Source: Albugo candida (Eukaryota > Oomycota > Peronosporomycetes > Albuginales). From it: DNA of 64,000 nt. The notes under the pieces were generated by a model. That model worked only from the letters and a program-made list of their open reading frames with translations, made no database searches and was not told the DNA's origin. The position numbers and the translations under genes are program-made. The stretch is taken from the NCBI GenBank assembly GCA_040437565.1, contig JBDOQK010000006.1:558001-622000 (forward strand), given 5' to 3'. Positions within the stretch are counted from its first letter, which is position 1, and every line of letters starts with the position of its first letter. Shown in pieces: positions 53,254 to 63,876 of the stretch.

Positions 53254-54888
53254 TTACTTATGGGTGAATGTTGCTGCCAAGTTGGAATCACTTGATTTGG
53301 AGTGCACCGCCGCGCCATTTATTGTAAGATGTGTCACTTTATCGTACGGAAAAGGTCTTAGACTGGATTCATGGAAAAACCCGATTTTTTGACTGCGCCG
53401 AAGCAAAATCGTATAGATGCAATCGCTCGGTCGATACTTTTGTATACGACCAGAGCCAAAATAGGAGGCTAGAACACGCTCTCCCAAGTGAAATCGCTGG
53501 TGCCCTGTGGTGGACTTTGAGCTTGCCGCTACTACTGCAGACATGTTTTGTGCGATATTTGTCATGTGCCCGGTTGCTGAGGCCCTCGCAGATACGGATG
53601 CTGATACCATCGATTGCTTGGTTTTCGAGATAAAGGACGACAAACGGCGTTGTCCGTTCGTTATGTCATTCTCTAGCTTCAGCATTCCTGTGTTGACCGC
53701 AGTTGGTGTGTCAGCATCATCCGCATTCACGTTCAGTAATTTCATGCTAGTAAGGCCAATAAAGTGTTTTCCATCAAGCTGACTACTTGCGGACTGCTTT
53801 CGCACATTATTCCAGGTTTGCAGGAATTGGCGTCGCTGCAATTCCACAGTATCGGCTTGGAAATACCCGGTCACATTCTGTGAATACTCTAATATAAAGA
53901 TCTTATTCGAGTCACGCACTTTCCTGACTGTGGCCAGGCCAAAGGCCGTCACCGCAACACAATCCTCAAGATCCAGATTGAAATTTGGTGCACTCGGATC
54001 CTTTCCCGCTGATATGCTTTCACACTCCATCTTTTTACGCTTTGCTTTCGCCATGCGGTACATTTTATTGGCATATGAAGATTCGCGTATTGAAGTGACG
54101 CCATTGAATAGATGCTTCTTTGTGTGTTGCATAAGCTGAACTGTTTGACCTATTGCAGTAGTAGGAATTCTCTCAAACTTGTTTCGTGACGCTTTCATTT
54201 TCCAAACGTGTTCATTGTCCCACCTCCAATCAAACGCAAGTCCGTACATGTCACCGTCTACGTAATAGTGTTCTATAAGAGCATACCCCCACCGCGTTCG
54301 CACTCGTTCTCCGACAACAGCCTTGATCTCCCGAAGGATTTGACTCGGCTGTAGATACGCGGTTCCTAATGCAACGACTTGTATAACGTAAATATTTTCT
54401 TTGGAGAGATGGTCCTGTATGGTCCCAGTACCGAATGTTGTCATAACACAAGCTTTCCGACTATAGAGTCCACTATAAACTTCACGCTGATGAACGGAAA
54501 AAGGTAGTGAACGCGATCGCTCTGATCGAGTTGCGGGTTGTTTGCTATCTTGATCGGCACTATTATGCTGGTTGTCGGTTCGTGCAATCAAACTTGCACG
54601 TCGACCAAGTGTTTTGCACCATTCACTGGCTGCCACAATATTATGTTCGATAGATGTTCCGCGACGTCGACACGGTGCTGTAGATGGATCGTCATAATAT
54701 AGGTGTGCAGCCATTCCTCCATCTTCATCAATTTCAACGGTAGATGCTAGGATCGAGTGCTTATCCGATGCATATGGGCCATCTACGTTGACCTCAGAAA
54801 GTGATTTACGACGCACATAAGATATCATTCTTGGCGGAATGATTGCACGAATGCCAGTATATCGTTTATTCAGATCGAGCGAAACCAT
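53254..54888 (-). CDS. Repeat protein with three or four SH3/Tudor-like modules
   Basis: A single exon of 544 residues. No known enzyme motif. Three related modules can be aligned: ACVMTTFGTGTIQ ... IYVIQVVALGTAYLQ (about 147-185), DCVAVTAFGLATVRK ... IFILEYSQNVTGYFQ (about 315-350), and ERVLASYFGSGRIQK ... IYTILLRRSQKIGFF (about 475-515). A weaker one (ERVRTRWGYALIEHYYVDG) is near 195-230. The pattern, a small beta barrel with V.T.FG.G.I followed by I..I and a GY/GF turn, looks like an SH3- or Tudor-like repeat seen in uncharacterised oomycete proteins. N-terminus and linkers are Ser/Arg-rich. Role unknown; binding of protein or nucleic acid is a guess. Confidence 0.75.
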   Translation of the reverse strand: MVSLDLNKRYTGIRAIIPPRMISYVRRKSLSEVNVDGPYASDKHSILASTVEIDEDGGMAAHLYYDDPSTAPCRRRGTSIEHNIVAASEWCKTLGRRASLIARTDNQHNSADQDSKQPATRSERSRSLPFSVHQREVYSGLYSRKACVMTTFGTGTIQDHLSKENIYVIQVVALGTAYLQPSQILREIKAVVGERVRTRWGYALIEHYYVDGDMYGLAFDWRWDNEHVWKMKASRNKFERIPTTAIGQTVQLMQHTKKHLFNGVTSIRESSYANKMYRMAKAKRKKMECESISAGKDPSAPNFNLDLEDCVAVTAFGLATVRKVRDSNKIFILEYSQNVTGYFQADTVELQRRQFLQTWNNVRKQSASSQLDGKHFIGLTSMKLLNVNADDADTPTAVNTGMLKLENDITNGQRRLSSFISKTKQSMVSASVSARASATGHMTNIAQNMSAVVAASSKSTTGHQRFHLGERVLASYFGSGRIQKYRPSDCIYTILLRRSQKIGFFHESSLRPFPYDKVTHLTINGAAVHSKSSDSNLAATFTHK

Positions 54889-55481
54889 ATTCTAACTTGT
54901 AAGAAAATACGAGGATGGGTGGAAAAATAGAAATTCCTGGCTTTCAAAAGCGATGTAGAATAGGTGTGACTTTTACATTCTCCGTACCTTCCATGTGCTC
55001 AAATAGGACGGGTTGAAAGCTGTAAAGAAACGCCTGAATATCTGCTATTTAGAGGGTATATCTGTGTTTTTCGTGATCAACGGTCCAGTCAGATAATCTT
55101 TTTTGCCAGTGTAATAATTGTTGAAGTCACGATGTGTCGATGTCAGAAAACAGGTGGTATTACGCTCTGATGTTATGGTGTTCAAAGTAAAGTGTAGTGC
55201 GAGTAATCAATTTCAAATATACCATTTGTCCTCTGGCCAATGAGTATAATCAGATTAGGTGGCTGCGAGCATGCAAACATCTGATACATGCAAAAGCCTG
55301 TGGATAGAGGGGGATCTCAGAAAGAGGCTGGCAACTCGAAAAGAAAAAGTAATAATCTGTTAAACGGCAAGCTGTTATCCTTGGTTTCGAAAGCAAGCTG
55401 CGTCTTCATCGCTTCTTGATTACTACAAAATATTCCCTTTGACTGACATAAGAAAACACGGCATGAGTTGTCAAAGGTCTT
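54889..55481. other. Divergent intergenic region, nothing recognised
   Basis: About 590 bases between two divergent genes. No frame, repeat or RNA gene could be supported. Confidence 0.4.
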
Positions 55482-57055
55482 ATGCAAACCTACAGCTCCT
55501 CTCATTTAAGTTGCGATTTGAACTACAGATGGATAATTATGATTGCTGAGAGCAATATTACATATTTACCCATGCATCAAAAACCAATGCAACTGACGTC
55601 GATCACGACACTTTCAGGGTTGATCGAGTATCACAAAAGAGAGCTTGAAGCTCTTGAATTTGCTCCTAATCACCTCACCGAAACTTCTCATCATAATGGG
55701 CGCCTCGTTCGAGTACGTGGGCTATTATTCCGAAAGAGAAAACTATCGTCAGTGTTGCGTGAAAGTGTAAGAGTAGAACTAACATGTCGATGCAATCCAC
55801 CTTAGCAAGGGGCTCGTATTTGGGGATCTACATCTCGATGATGATCGTATGTATATAAAAGTTGATCTCAATAATCTTAGTCTCATCTTCTGTCGATAGA
55901 GCTAGTGGAGTGCATGTTTCAAAGAAAAGCTGGACCGTCCGATGGTTTGAGCTCAAATTCATCGATTCCGGATATGTACTTTGTAACCCATGACTTGCAT
56001 TTGGGAGATCTGATTATTGTGGAAGCGATAATACAAACAAAAAGCTTGTCATCGTCGTTTGCTGCCAAAGTTGTGTTGGATGTACACAGTGTCTTGCTAA
56101 TCGAACCTTGGAAGGCTATACACCCTTCAGCTCGATTTGATGCAGTTTGTCGCGAGTCAGATCGTATTCTTCATTCTGCAAAAGTATCAACCCAGGTGGC
56201 TACAGCAGGCAAATATATCAACATGGTCTTGATTCAAGGGAAAAATGCCTGCAAGTATCATTTTAATGGAGGAAAAAATGGAACCTCGTGCTTACGTGGT
56301 GCAGATTGTCATTTTTGGCATGGAGAACTAGACGATTATGATAAAAATAAGAAGATATGGGCTCAAAAGCGCATACAGCAGCGTCTGGAATTAAGTCAAT
56401 TAGATGGAGATGATATTGACCCTCATTCGAAAGCCTTCAAAGCAAAAAGAGCACGCATCTTTTGTGAGTGGCTGAGCAGTACTTTTGGAGAAAAAGCTTT
56501 ACGCCAGGGCTCTGGTGTCGTTGATGTTGCTGGTGGTAGAGGTGAGATCTCATTTGACTTATGGAATCGACGCGGAATTCCAACGACACTAATAGATCCA
56601 GTATGAGAAGCATCCTATTCTCCTCATGTTTTGATCATAATCAATGAAATTGTGATTCGTAGCGGCCACTAGTCGTCTCAAAGAGGAGACTGAAACAACT
56701 CGCTAAGTATGGGCGAGAACAGTGTCCACATATCGAATCATGCCTGACAGATGAATTGATAGCAAAATTCGGAAAGCTCTTCAATTCTTGCTCATTACTG
56801 GTCGGCATGCATCCCGATGAAGCCACAGAAGCGATTGTTGACACAAGCTTAGCACTCCGAAAACCATTTGCAGTCGTCCCATGCTGTGTTATGACTCGAA
56901 AATTCCCTGAGCGTCGCAGTCGAGATGGAACATTTGTAGCCACCTACAGCAATTTTGTACAATACTTGATGGAAAAAGATGCAAGAATAAAGACGTCTTT
57001 TCTTCCATTTGCAGGTCGAAATCAAGTTCTTTATATCGATAGTAAAATGAAATAA
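55482..57055 (+). CDS. OB-fold / CCCH zinc finger / methyltransferase-like protein, four exons
   Basis: Join(55482..55753, 55806..55846, 55900..56600, 56663..57055), 468 residues; phases agree. The N-terminal third resembles an OB-fold (RLVRVRGLLFRKRKLSS, GLVFGDLHLDD, VECMFQR, LGDLIIVEAIIQ). Next is a CCCH finger (CKYHFNGGKNGTSC..GADCHFWHG) near 235-260. The C-terminal part is Rossmann-like with GVVDVAGGRGEISFDL, the class I methyltransferase SAM-binding pattern, then LLVGMHPDEATEAIVD and VVPCCV, which recall TRM13/METTL25-like enzymes. I infer an RNA methyltransferase, since both extra domains bind nucleic acid. The true start could be 55539 or 55572. The first donor (GT/GTTGCG) is weak. Confidence 0.72.
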
Positions 57056-57690
57056 TTTCGTCGATTGCAAATTCACTCTGAGGTAAATCGTTGCTTTCAA
57101 ACCCTTTCTATGATGATTGAAAGGCAGTACAATGAAATCAAATGGCAGGACTCACTGCGACACTGTGCAAAAGATGCGCTGATACAATGAAAGGATTATA
57201 AACACTCAGCAGTTCAGTCAAGTAATGGTTTGTAGCAGACGAGGTCGTTGACATTCGATAACAAGCGCGTTCATACGGTAAGACACTACTGAGAATCTTT
57301 CGAGCAAGCGTGGTGAATGGAGAAGAATCATTGACAGAGCCTGTGATTGGGTGCAGAAGCAGATAGATCTGCATCGAGGATCGTAAATCTTTATTATATT
57401 TGTATTTATTCTTAGCTCTCTATATTCCTCTATATTTCATTCGAATGGCTATTTTCAAGACGAAATACGTCCATGCCAACCTATAAAACGGTGCTGAAAC
57501 TTGTCACTACTTCATAAGTATGATGCGTACTGACGCCTGAACAGCAAAATCACAAATCTGACGTCTCGCACGCTACTCGCAGTACAATCTTGTAAATGAT
57601 AGTAGCGAACTGCTCACTTTAGTTATTTTTGTAAACAAGGGGGTAGCGAAACAAATCAATTTGACCAGTATGATCATTTTATGCCGTGAC
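57056..57690. other. Intergenic region, nothing recognised
   Basis: AT-rich spacer following the methyltransferase-like gene. Short unsupported frames only. Confidence 0.4.
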
Positions 57691-57951
57691 ATGTCTATAT
57701 TCGCAGTCAAACACACCTAGTAGGATCAAAACGTTAGGAATATTAGTCGGATGCCTATAATCACAATTAATCGCAGCTAGTAGTATTGTAACGTAAGAAA
57801 TAGTAGTCCGAGCCTCCCAAAGCATCTCCTAATATAGATAACTACCAAAATAACAAAACAGGTTATAGTAATTACGATTAGGTACTGCAACTAGACTACG
57901 CTGCAATTGAACAGAGCTAAGCCCATGATGACGTAATGAGGTCATCAAAAG
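57691..57951 (-). mobile_element. LTR fragment of the copia-type family
   Basis: Inverted match to the LTR-like region at 13515-13660, near-identical over ~120 bases (around CTGCAATTGAACAGAGC and AACAAAACAGGTTATAG), then diverging. No internal element sequence is attached, so it is a solo or truncated LTR. The right edge is lost in the gap. Fossil; age moderate. Confidence 0.65.
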
Positions 57952-58051
57952 NNNNNNNNNNNNNNNNNNNNNNNNNNNNNNNNNNNNNNNNNNNNNNNNN
58001 NNNNNNNNNNNNNNNNNNNNNNNNNNNNNNNNNNNNNNNNNNNNNNNNNNN
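57952..58051. other. Assembly gap (100 N)
   Basis: Gap between an LTR fragment and a TFIIIC-derived fragment, the same neighbours as at the 40449 gap. Confidence 0.99.
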
Positions 58052-58640
58052 TACAAGTTTTATCTGTAATTCACTGAAAGTGATACCAATTTGTCGACAT
58101 TGTCCTATAAACTCCAAAATCTTTATTTGTGACTGCTCAAAATACTCTGTCAGTCCCCAAGGACGAAGATAAAGAGCACGTTGTCGTAGACCGTGGCATC
58201 CGACAAGCAACATGCAGACTGGTCCATATTGTGCGTACAGCATCCACCATGCTCAAAGATTTTACTACTGCAAATCTGTCGTGCTAAGCAGCTTTATGCG
58301 GTTCATCTGCTCCAATTGAGAGCATTCGCCGCTGCACAATAGCACATTCTCCTTTGCAAATCGCACTGCAAGTCTCGTTGTTGATTTTCTCATCATCTGA
58401 TCCTATTGTTGCGGATGGAAAACACCATTGATAGGAGCTGCGAGGGAGGAACATGGAATGTGATAGTGCTGTTGGCAACCTGACCCAACAAAAGTTTCCT
58501 CAGACACTGCTGGATTTCTATCCATGGGCTACATACATCATAAGTCACTTTGGCGAAATGAGTTGAACAAGAACTCCTTCATTTTTATAGAGAGCTATGT
58601 GAACAATACATTTTGACAGTAATTGACGCACAACTTCCAT
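58052..58640 (-). pseudogene. Broken TFIIIC large-subunit copy, 5' part
   Basis: Minus-strand match to the first ~200 codons of the intact gene: start at 58640, AICKGECAIVQRRMLSI, VGCHGLRQRALYL, EYFEQSQIKILEFIGQCRQ. Several frame changes are present. It stops at the gap next to an LTR fragment. It is more similar to the intact gene in its 3' part than the 39-kb copy. Confidence 0.78.
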
Positions 58641-59261
58641 CTAGTTGGCTACATCATCGGACATCTGAAAGCACCAATCAAATTGTCGAAGACTAGTTTT
58701 TTTGAAATGCTGAATAAGGGCAAGAAGATGCATCTGATAGAAACGCAGATGACAGTAGACTCTTTCATCGTTTGACGATGGTACCGTACAGAAACCTCGT
58801 ACTTGTCGTAAGAGATGCTAACCGATTTTCCGCTCAAACAACATGTGACAATGTCGCGGTTATACTTTATAAACATCTGTTAAGCTGACCGTATCGAGAA
58901 CACCTGTTGATATGATATGAACTGTTCTCAGACCACAAGTTCTCAATTCGCAGTGACTCCTTTGATTATAAATTTGTATTGTCGATTGAAAGCCCCATTG
59001 CACATGCATGAATTCTTCGTGGGTCTGGCTATATATCGTACTCTCTCGGAAGATTCGGAAGCGATGCACATTCCCATTGATTCGGATCAAGACATACGGC
59101 GCGAAAGAACGCTCGCTTGTCGACGCAGACAACATATTCGCGGTCACGTTAATACCATCAGCAACCCAGTAATCCAACATATCAAAGTTGCTGTTCAAAC
59201 AATCGAGAATCGAGTCACCGCGGAGAAGTACACTCAGCATCTTAACTGACTTGGCCTGCAT
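58641..59261 (-). pseudogene. Upstream unit shared with the 39-kb TFIIIC copy
   Basis: Shares the sequence around GCTGACCGTATCGAGAACAC and the encoded IISTGVLDTVSL with 39740-39790, and an open stretch (SVSISYDKYEVSVRY) related to SISLDKDETTIRY there. The part immediately before the TFIIIC start (VFDNLIGAFRCPM) is also present before the intact gene (VFDDLIGAFKCPM). This marks the duplicated block as containing a second, unidentified coding sequence. Confidence 0.45.
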
Positions 59262-60235
59262 AAAGGGGTTAGACTCCGTTCTCCGTATGAATCATCCGCA
59301 CTTGTTCTGTATTCCGCTGGATGGGTGGGATGAATCATTGCAAGTGCTAGGCCGGTAGATACCCACTTGTGTCGAAAAATGCTGCGTCCTTGGCCACGCA
59401 CAAAAAATACCACGGTAGATCCAGGCATCTGGACTTCGTCGCTACCTTTATTCATAGCAAACACAATTGTAGGAGCGCAAGATATCGAGGCGTCTGCACT
59501 ACCAACGTGGATATCTATCAACGATGACGTCATCTTCTTCTATGCTACGACTGAGCGGAAAAAGTCAAATACATCTTTGCGTTCTACTATTGCATTCGCT
59601 ATCTCTGTGAAATGATTATGCGGAGACAATCACCCGCCCAAGCTGCTTAGCTTACAACTCGTTTTCGCGTCATTTAATTAGATGAGTTACAGGGGAGTGG
59701 ACATGTGCTCTTAAGCCGATTAGTTACGACTTTGAACGCATTTTCGATAGATGTCTATACCTTTTATTGAAACCATTTCAATGCTGACTACGTCTTTCGA
59801 TGGTCCCACAAAACTTTCGAGAATGTCGACTCAGACGAAAGATTGCAATCTCAAATGGAAGCTCATGGATTAATAAAGCACCGCTATTCAATATGGAAGA
59901 CTGATCTTTCAATTTCTACGAGTATATCAGGAAGGAAGAACGACAAAACTATAAGCAAAATACTGAATTGAATTTATATGCTAAACCTGAAGACAAATGG
60001 ATGTACGCCCGGCTTAACTGCTACAATCGTTCTCTCCCATAATGCGACAATGTAAAGTGTCCATTTCCCCAGGCCGATGAGCAAAAAAACTCTCGCAAAT
60101 AAAAGTCAATTGACTTCGTTCAGCAACAAATGTTAATGTGGCATTATCGCAAACTAATAGGCAGGTAAGTGTACGTGATCAATACTTTGGGATCATATTT
60201 GCACCGCCGACATTGTATCGCCTCTGGAGTATAGA
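59262..60235. other. Gene-poor stretch
   Basis: One weak frame at 59234-59533 (minus) without family match. No other feature supported before the VPS34 stop. Confidence 0.35.
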
Positions 60236-63200
60236 CTATCGGAGCCGTGTAGCCACTTTGTGAATGTATTCCATCAATACGGGAAACAAAGCCGTGACAC
60301 TGTCATTGATAAGACCAAGAAAAAACTGTTCTGCTTGCTCATCGGTCAAATCAAGTCGAAATTTTTCTTGAACTTTTTGCAATGTGGTTTCCGGATCGTT
60401 GGTTAATTCTTCGATTCCTGCATCAACCATCAAACTCAAAAGATTTAATATGAGGTCGGCACTTTTTCGCAACCAGTTGTATGCTTGACAGCAATAGGTT
60501 TTGAATCGAAGATAATGAACACTTTCCAGGCCACCCATTCCTTCGACCATCTCTTTTGTTAATTTGAAAGGTGGAGGTAGCAGTTTCGGATCAGCTCCAA
60601 AAATAAAGCCAAAGTCGATATGAAATAAATGGCCCTCTGTCTTCATCATCAAATTATCGAGATGACGATCTCCGATCCCCAACAAATATGTCAACACGCA
60701 GTACCCTGCAACAGACTTTATGTAGTTACTCAGTGCTTCCGGGGCAACACCGTAATCACCATGCGGATCAGGATGATGCTTGCGCAAGAAAGAGAGAACT
60801 TGCGGAGATTCAAAATTGGATACGACGTACGAAACTGGGTACGAATCTTGCACAAATTCCATAAGTCCATTGTCGGTACCAGTTGCCAGTATTCGATAAG
60901 GAGTCAGCTTGAGGTCTAAATTTACTTTTTTCAAAAGGCGGTCCATGAGGATGAACATTTGCATAATGAGCTGATCTTGGCGCAGATCATCCCCATTTTT
61001 GACCATAACTTTGTACATTGGACCCTCACGATCCCTATTCAAGTACTGGATCATTCTTGCTGGGAGAGACTCACGTATAACACTTGACTCGTTATAGCTA
61101 AGTGATCGGCTTGGTGCTTGTTCTGTAATATCTCCATTTGAGCTTATCATAGAAGCATTTAGAGTCACGGCACCACTTTGTGCTTGTGGAGATTGTACTG
61201 TCTGGAATTGAATAACAGCTGGATACAACGCACTTTTGAACATTTTGGTCGAGGCAGGAGCAATGCCACTAAGATAAATGTTGGGGTCCAATGGCAAGCG
61301 AATCAGCATTCCTTTTGGCCATGGCAATTGCTTGAGATATTGCCGGAGTTTTTCTTCTTTTTGATCCTTTTTACCTTTTTCTTCTCTTGCTTTAGCTTGA
61401 CAAGTCAGGATTCGGTCCATAAAGTCTCGCTGTGCCATCAACATCTCATACATAAGCCGTTTCTCTTCATCTTGTTTCAACTCGTCCATCATTTTAGTCA
61501 ACACAACTCGAAAGATCTCAGCGTCCAGGCTCACATCGCTGGCTTCAACACGAAGGTACCAATAAAAATAATTGGCCATCTGAAAGCTGGTGGTGGAGCG
61601 ATCGATCAGAAACCGTGCCAGCGGCCCAAGTGTTTCGCCAGATATCTGGCCAAATCGTTCAGACTCGGCATCGCTGTTAGGTATGCCTCGATTTGTCTCA
61701 TCCGATGTAGCAGCAGGTCCACGGGATGTTGATGTCTTTTTCTCATACCTTAACGCCTGAACCAGCTGAAGTAGATAATCCAATATTTCTTCATTTGTTG
61801 CTTTTGAGAGGGTGGAAACAGCAAAGTTGCGGATATTTTCATGCTTGAACTCCTTTTCTCGTCCAAGAAGCTTGAGAGCATCGGCAATATCGATTTCACA
61901 CCACTGATGCAATAAATCAATTGCTTGTTTGACTTCTGTTTCATCATTCCAGTCCACAGAGAGTAGAAATTTGATAACTGCTTTTTTATTATCCGTCAAT
62001 GTATATCTGAATTTCCATAGTAAATCTTTGTCTTCGTTCTTCAAAGAGTCCGTGGGAGTTGCTAGTAATACCTCAATACGAGCTTTCTCGTTTCTGGAAG
62101 GTTTGAGATTCGGATCGATCGATCCGCGCAGAATATCTCGAGCAAGTTTTCGGTACTTTCGCTCCGCCGGATTTTCAGCATTCATATCAGGATCCCAAAT
62201 AGAAATCAATAATCCTGGATCTGATNNNNNNNNNNNNNNNNNNNNNNNNNNNNNNNNNNNNNNNNNNNNNNNNNNNNNNNNNNNNNNNNNNNNNNNNNNN
62301 NNNNNNNNNNNNNNNNNNNNNNNNNCAAGAAGCTTGAGAGCATCGGCAATATCGATTTCACACCACTGATGCAATAAATCAATTGCTTGTTTGACTTCTG
62401 TTTCATCATTCCAGTCCACAGAGAGTAGAAATTTGATAACTGCTTTTTTATTATCCGTCAATGTATATCTGAATTTCCATAGTAAATCTTTGTCTTCGTT
62501 CTTCAAAGAGTCCGTGGGAGTTGCTAGTAATACCTCAATACGAGCTTTCTCGTTTCTGGAAGGTTTGAGATTCGGATCGATCGATCCGCGCAGAATATCT
62601 CGAGCAAGTTTTCGGTACTTTCGCTCCGCCGGATTTTCAGCATTCATATCAGGATCCCAAATAGAAATCAATAATCCTGGATCTGATGAAGATAGGTGGA
62701 ATTTCCCTGGTGTCATTCCAGTTGTCGAAACTGCTGATGTCGTATCTGAATCGTGAAGGTAATTGATACCGCCTGCTCCATTCGTGCTAGTATGAGCTCC
62801 ATTACTTGCCAGGCTCCCATAATGACCCATTGTTGCGGTTCTCTTAGGCAAATTGTATTCTCCTGTCGTAGTCGTAGTCGAACCAGTAGAATTGGCTGCG
62901 ACCGTATGAGCCATAAGATTTCTTTGTGAGTAAGGTTCTTCCTCATAAATGACCGGGTATTCGAAAAAGGGCATCTCAATCCACAGCACAGCGTGGTCTC
63001 GATATACACAAAACGGACTCCAAGGCTCATTTTGTCCAGGTGGCTCGTACCCTCGTCTTATTCTCGATATTCTCCTATCTGTCACCCCATCCATCCATTC
63101 GTTACTTGGAATTTCCTTCCGATCATATTTCTCTCTTAACTTATCTAATCGAAAGCATTCTTGTTTATTCCACTCATCATCCACTTCAAAGGGTGTCGTA

Positions 63201-63748
63201 GAGGCTGGAGACGGATCTGCTTCTCGATCCTTCCAAATACGAAGTCCCTGAAGACCATCTCGCAAAACGCCATGGTGCGTGAATAGAGGGATTGTGCTTC
63301 CCCCCAGTGGTGTCCATCCAACACCCCATACATTCACAACCAAATGCGCGTGACGCGTCAGATCGCGATAATTAAGCGGGAAAGATAGCCATTCGTTCCA
63401 ATATAAGCTTGTTTCACTACATTTAGTCGGCCCTTTAGTGCTGATTAACATCGGGTGCATTGGTAAGCCGTCGGAGAAAATCTGTGCCGTCACAAAAACT
63501 TCACTCATTGCAGAATCACGTAATTGCTCGAGTTCATTGCCTACAAATTGCTCTAGACTCAGACGATACAAATCAAAGGATAAAAAGGTGGACTTTGTTT
63601 CGACATCTTTATTATTGGAAAGGTTTTCTACTGATGAAAGCGGACCGCAAAACGGTGACAATTCAATGTAAGATATCTTGATCCGAATACTAGATTTTAT
63701 GCCGCTGCTGAGATAGTATCGATATTCGCGCATTCCGCCGTATATCAT
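60236..63748 (-). CDS. VPS34: Phosphatidylinositol 3-kinase catalytic subunit, class III (VPS34)
   Basis: Single-exon gene crossed by a gap duplication; counting it once gives 1016 residues. N-terminal C2 domain (about 63600-62690; SLYWNEWLSFPLNYRDL, WGVGWTPLGG), with an Asn/Thr/Gly-rich insert. Helical PIK domain (DLLWKFRYTLTDNKKAVIKF, WCEIDIADALKLLG). Kinase domain with KNGDDLRQDQLIMQMF, catalytic loop GIGDRHLDNLM and activation segment HIDFGFIFG. It makes PI3P on endosomes and autophagosomes with VPS15 and Beclin/VPS30. It is longer than yeast or human VPS34 (about 880 residues), mainly by linkers between C2 and helical domain and before the kinase. All catalytic residues are present. Confidence 0.93.
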   Translation of the reverse strand: MIYGGMREYRYYLSSGIKSSIRIKISYIELSPFCGPLSSVENLSNNKDVETKSTFLSFDLYRLSLEQFVGNELEQLRDSAMSEVFVTAQIFSDGLPMHPMLISTKGPTKCSETSLYWNEWLSFPLNYRDLTRHAHLVVNVWGVGWTPLGGSTIPLFTHHGVLRDGLQGLRIWKDREADPSPASTTPFEVDDEWNKQECFRLDKLREKYDRKEIPSNEWMDGVTDRRISRIRRGYEPPGQNEPWSPFCVYRDHAVLWIEMPFFEYPVIYEEEPYSQRNLMAHTVAANSTGSTTTTTGEYNLPKRTATMGHYGSLASNGAHTSTNGAGGINYLHDSDTTSAVSTTGMTPGKFHLSSSDPGLLISIWDPDMNAENPAERKYRKLARDILRGSIDPNLKPSRNEKARIEVLLATPTDSLKNEDKDLLWKFRYTLTDNKKAVIKFLLSVDWNDETEVKQAIDLLHQWCEIDIADALKLLXXXXXXXXXXXXXXXXXXXXXXXXXXXXXXXXXXSDPGLLISIWDPDMNAENPAERKYRKLARDILRGSIDPNLKPSRNEKARIEVLLATPTDSLKNEDKDLLWKFRYTLTDNKKAVIKFLLSVDWNDETEVKQAIDLLHQWCEIDIADALKLLGREKEFKHENIRNFAVSTLSKATNEEILDYLLQLVQALRYEKKTSTSRGPAATSDETNRGIPNSDAESERFGQISGETLGPLARFLIDRSTTSFQMANYFYWYLRVEASDVSLDAEIFRVVLTKMMDELKQDEEKRLMYEMLMAQRDFMDRILTCQAKAREEKGKKDQKEEKLRQYLKQLPWPKGMLIRLPLDPNIYLSGIAPASTKMFKSALYPAVIQFQTVQSPQAQSGAVTLNASMISSNGDITEQAPSRSLSYNESSVIRESLPARMIQYLNRDREGPMYKVMVKNGDDLRQDQLIMQMFILMDRLLKKVNLDLKLTPYRILATGTDNGLMEFVQDSYPVSYVVSNFESPQVLSFLRKHHPDPHGDYGVAPEALSNYIKSVAGYCVLTYLLGIGDRHLDNLMMKTEGHLFHIDFGFIFGADPKLLPPPFKLTKEMVEGMGGLESVHYLRFKTYCCQAYNWLRKSADLILNLLSLMVDAGIEELTNDPETTLQKVQEKFRLDLTDEQAEQFFLGLINDSVTALFPVLMEYIHKVATRLR
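61864..62687. repeat. Exact 362-base direct duplication around a 100-N gap
   Basis: 61864-62225 equals 62326-62687, with N at 62226-62325. Duplicate plus gap is 462 bases, a multiple of three, so VPS34 stays in frame and appears to have a repeated helical segment. It does not. Confidence 0.92.
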
Positions 63749-63876
63749 CGTTCGATTTCGACTCTTAGCGAATTACGTGTGGTCGAAGGATATTGGTAAT
63801 ACTGGTAATATTTACTTTTATAACGCCGCCATCGTTTCTCCCATCCTAATCGTCCTGTTCTAAGTGAACAAAAGCA

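Noticed and set aside
59234-59533. 99-codon minus-strand frame at 59.3 kb
   Set aside because: No family match, no splice partners, and located in a decayed block.
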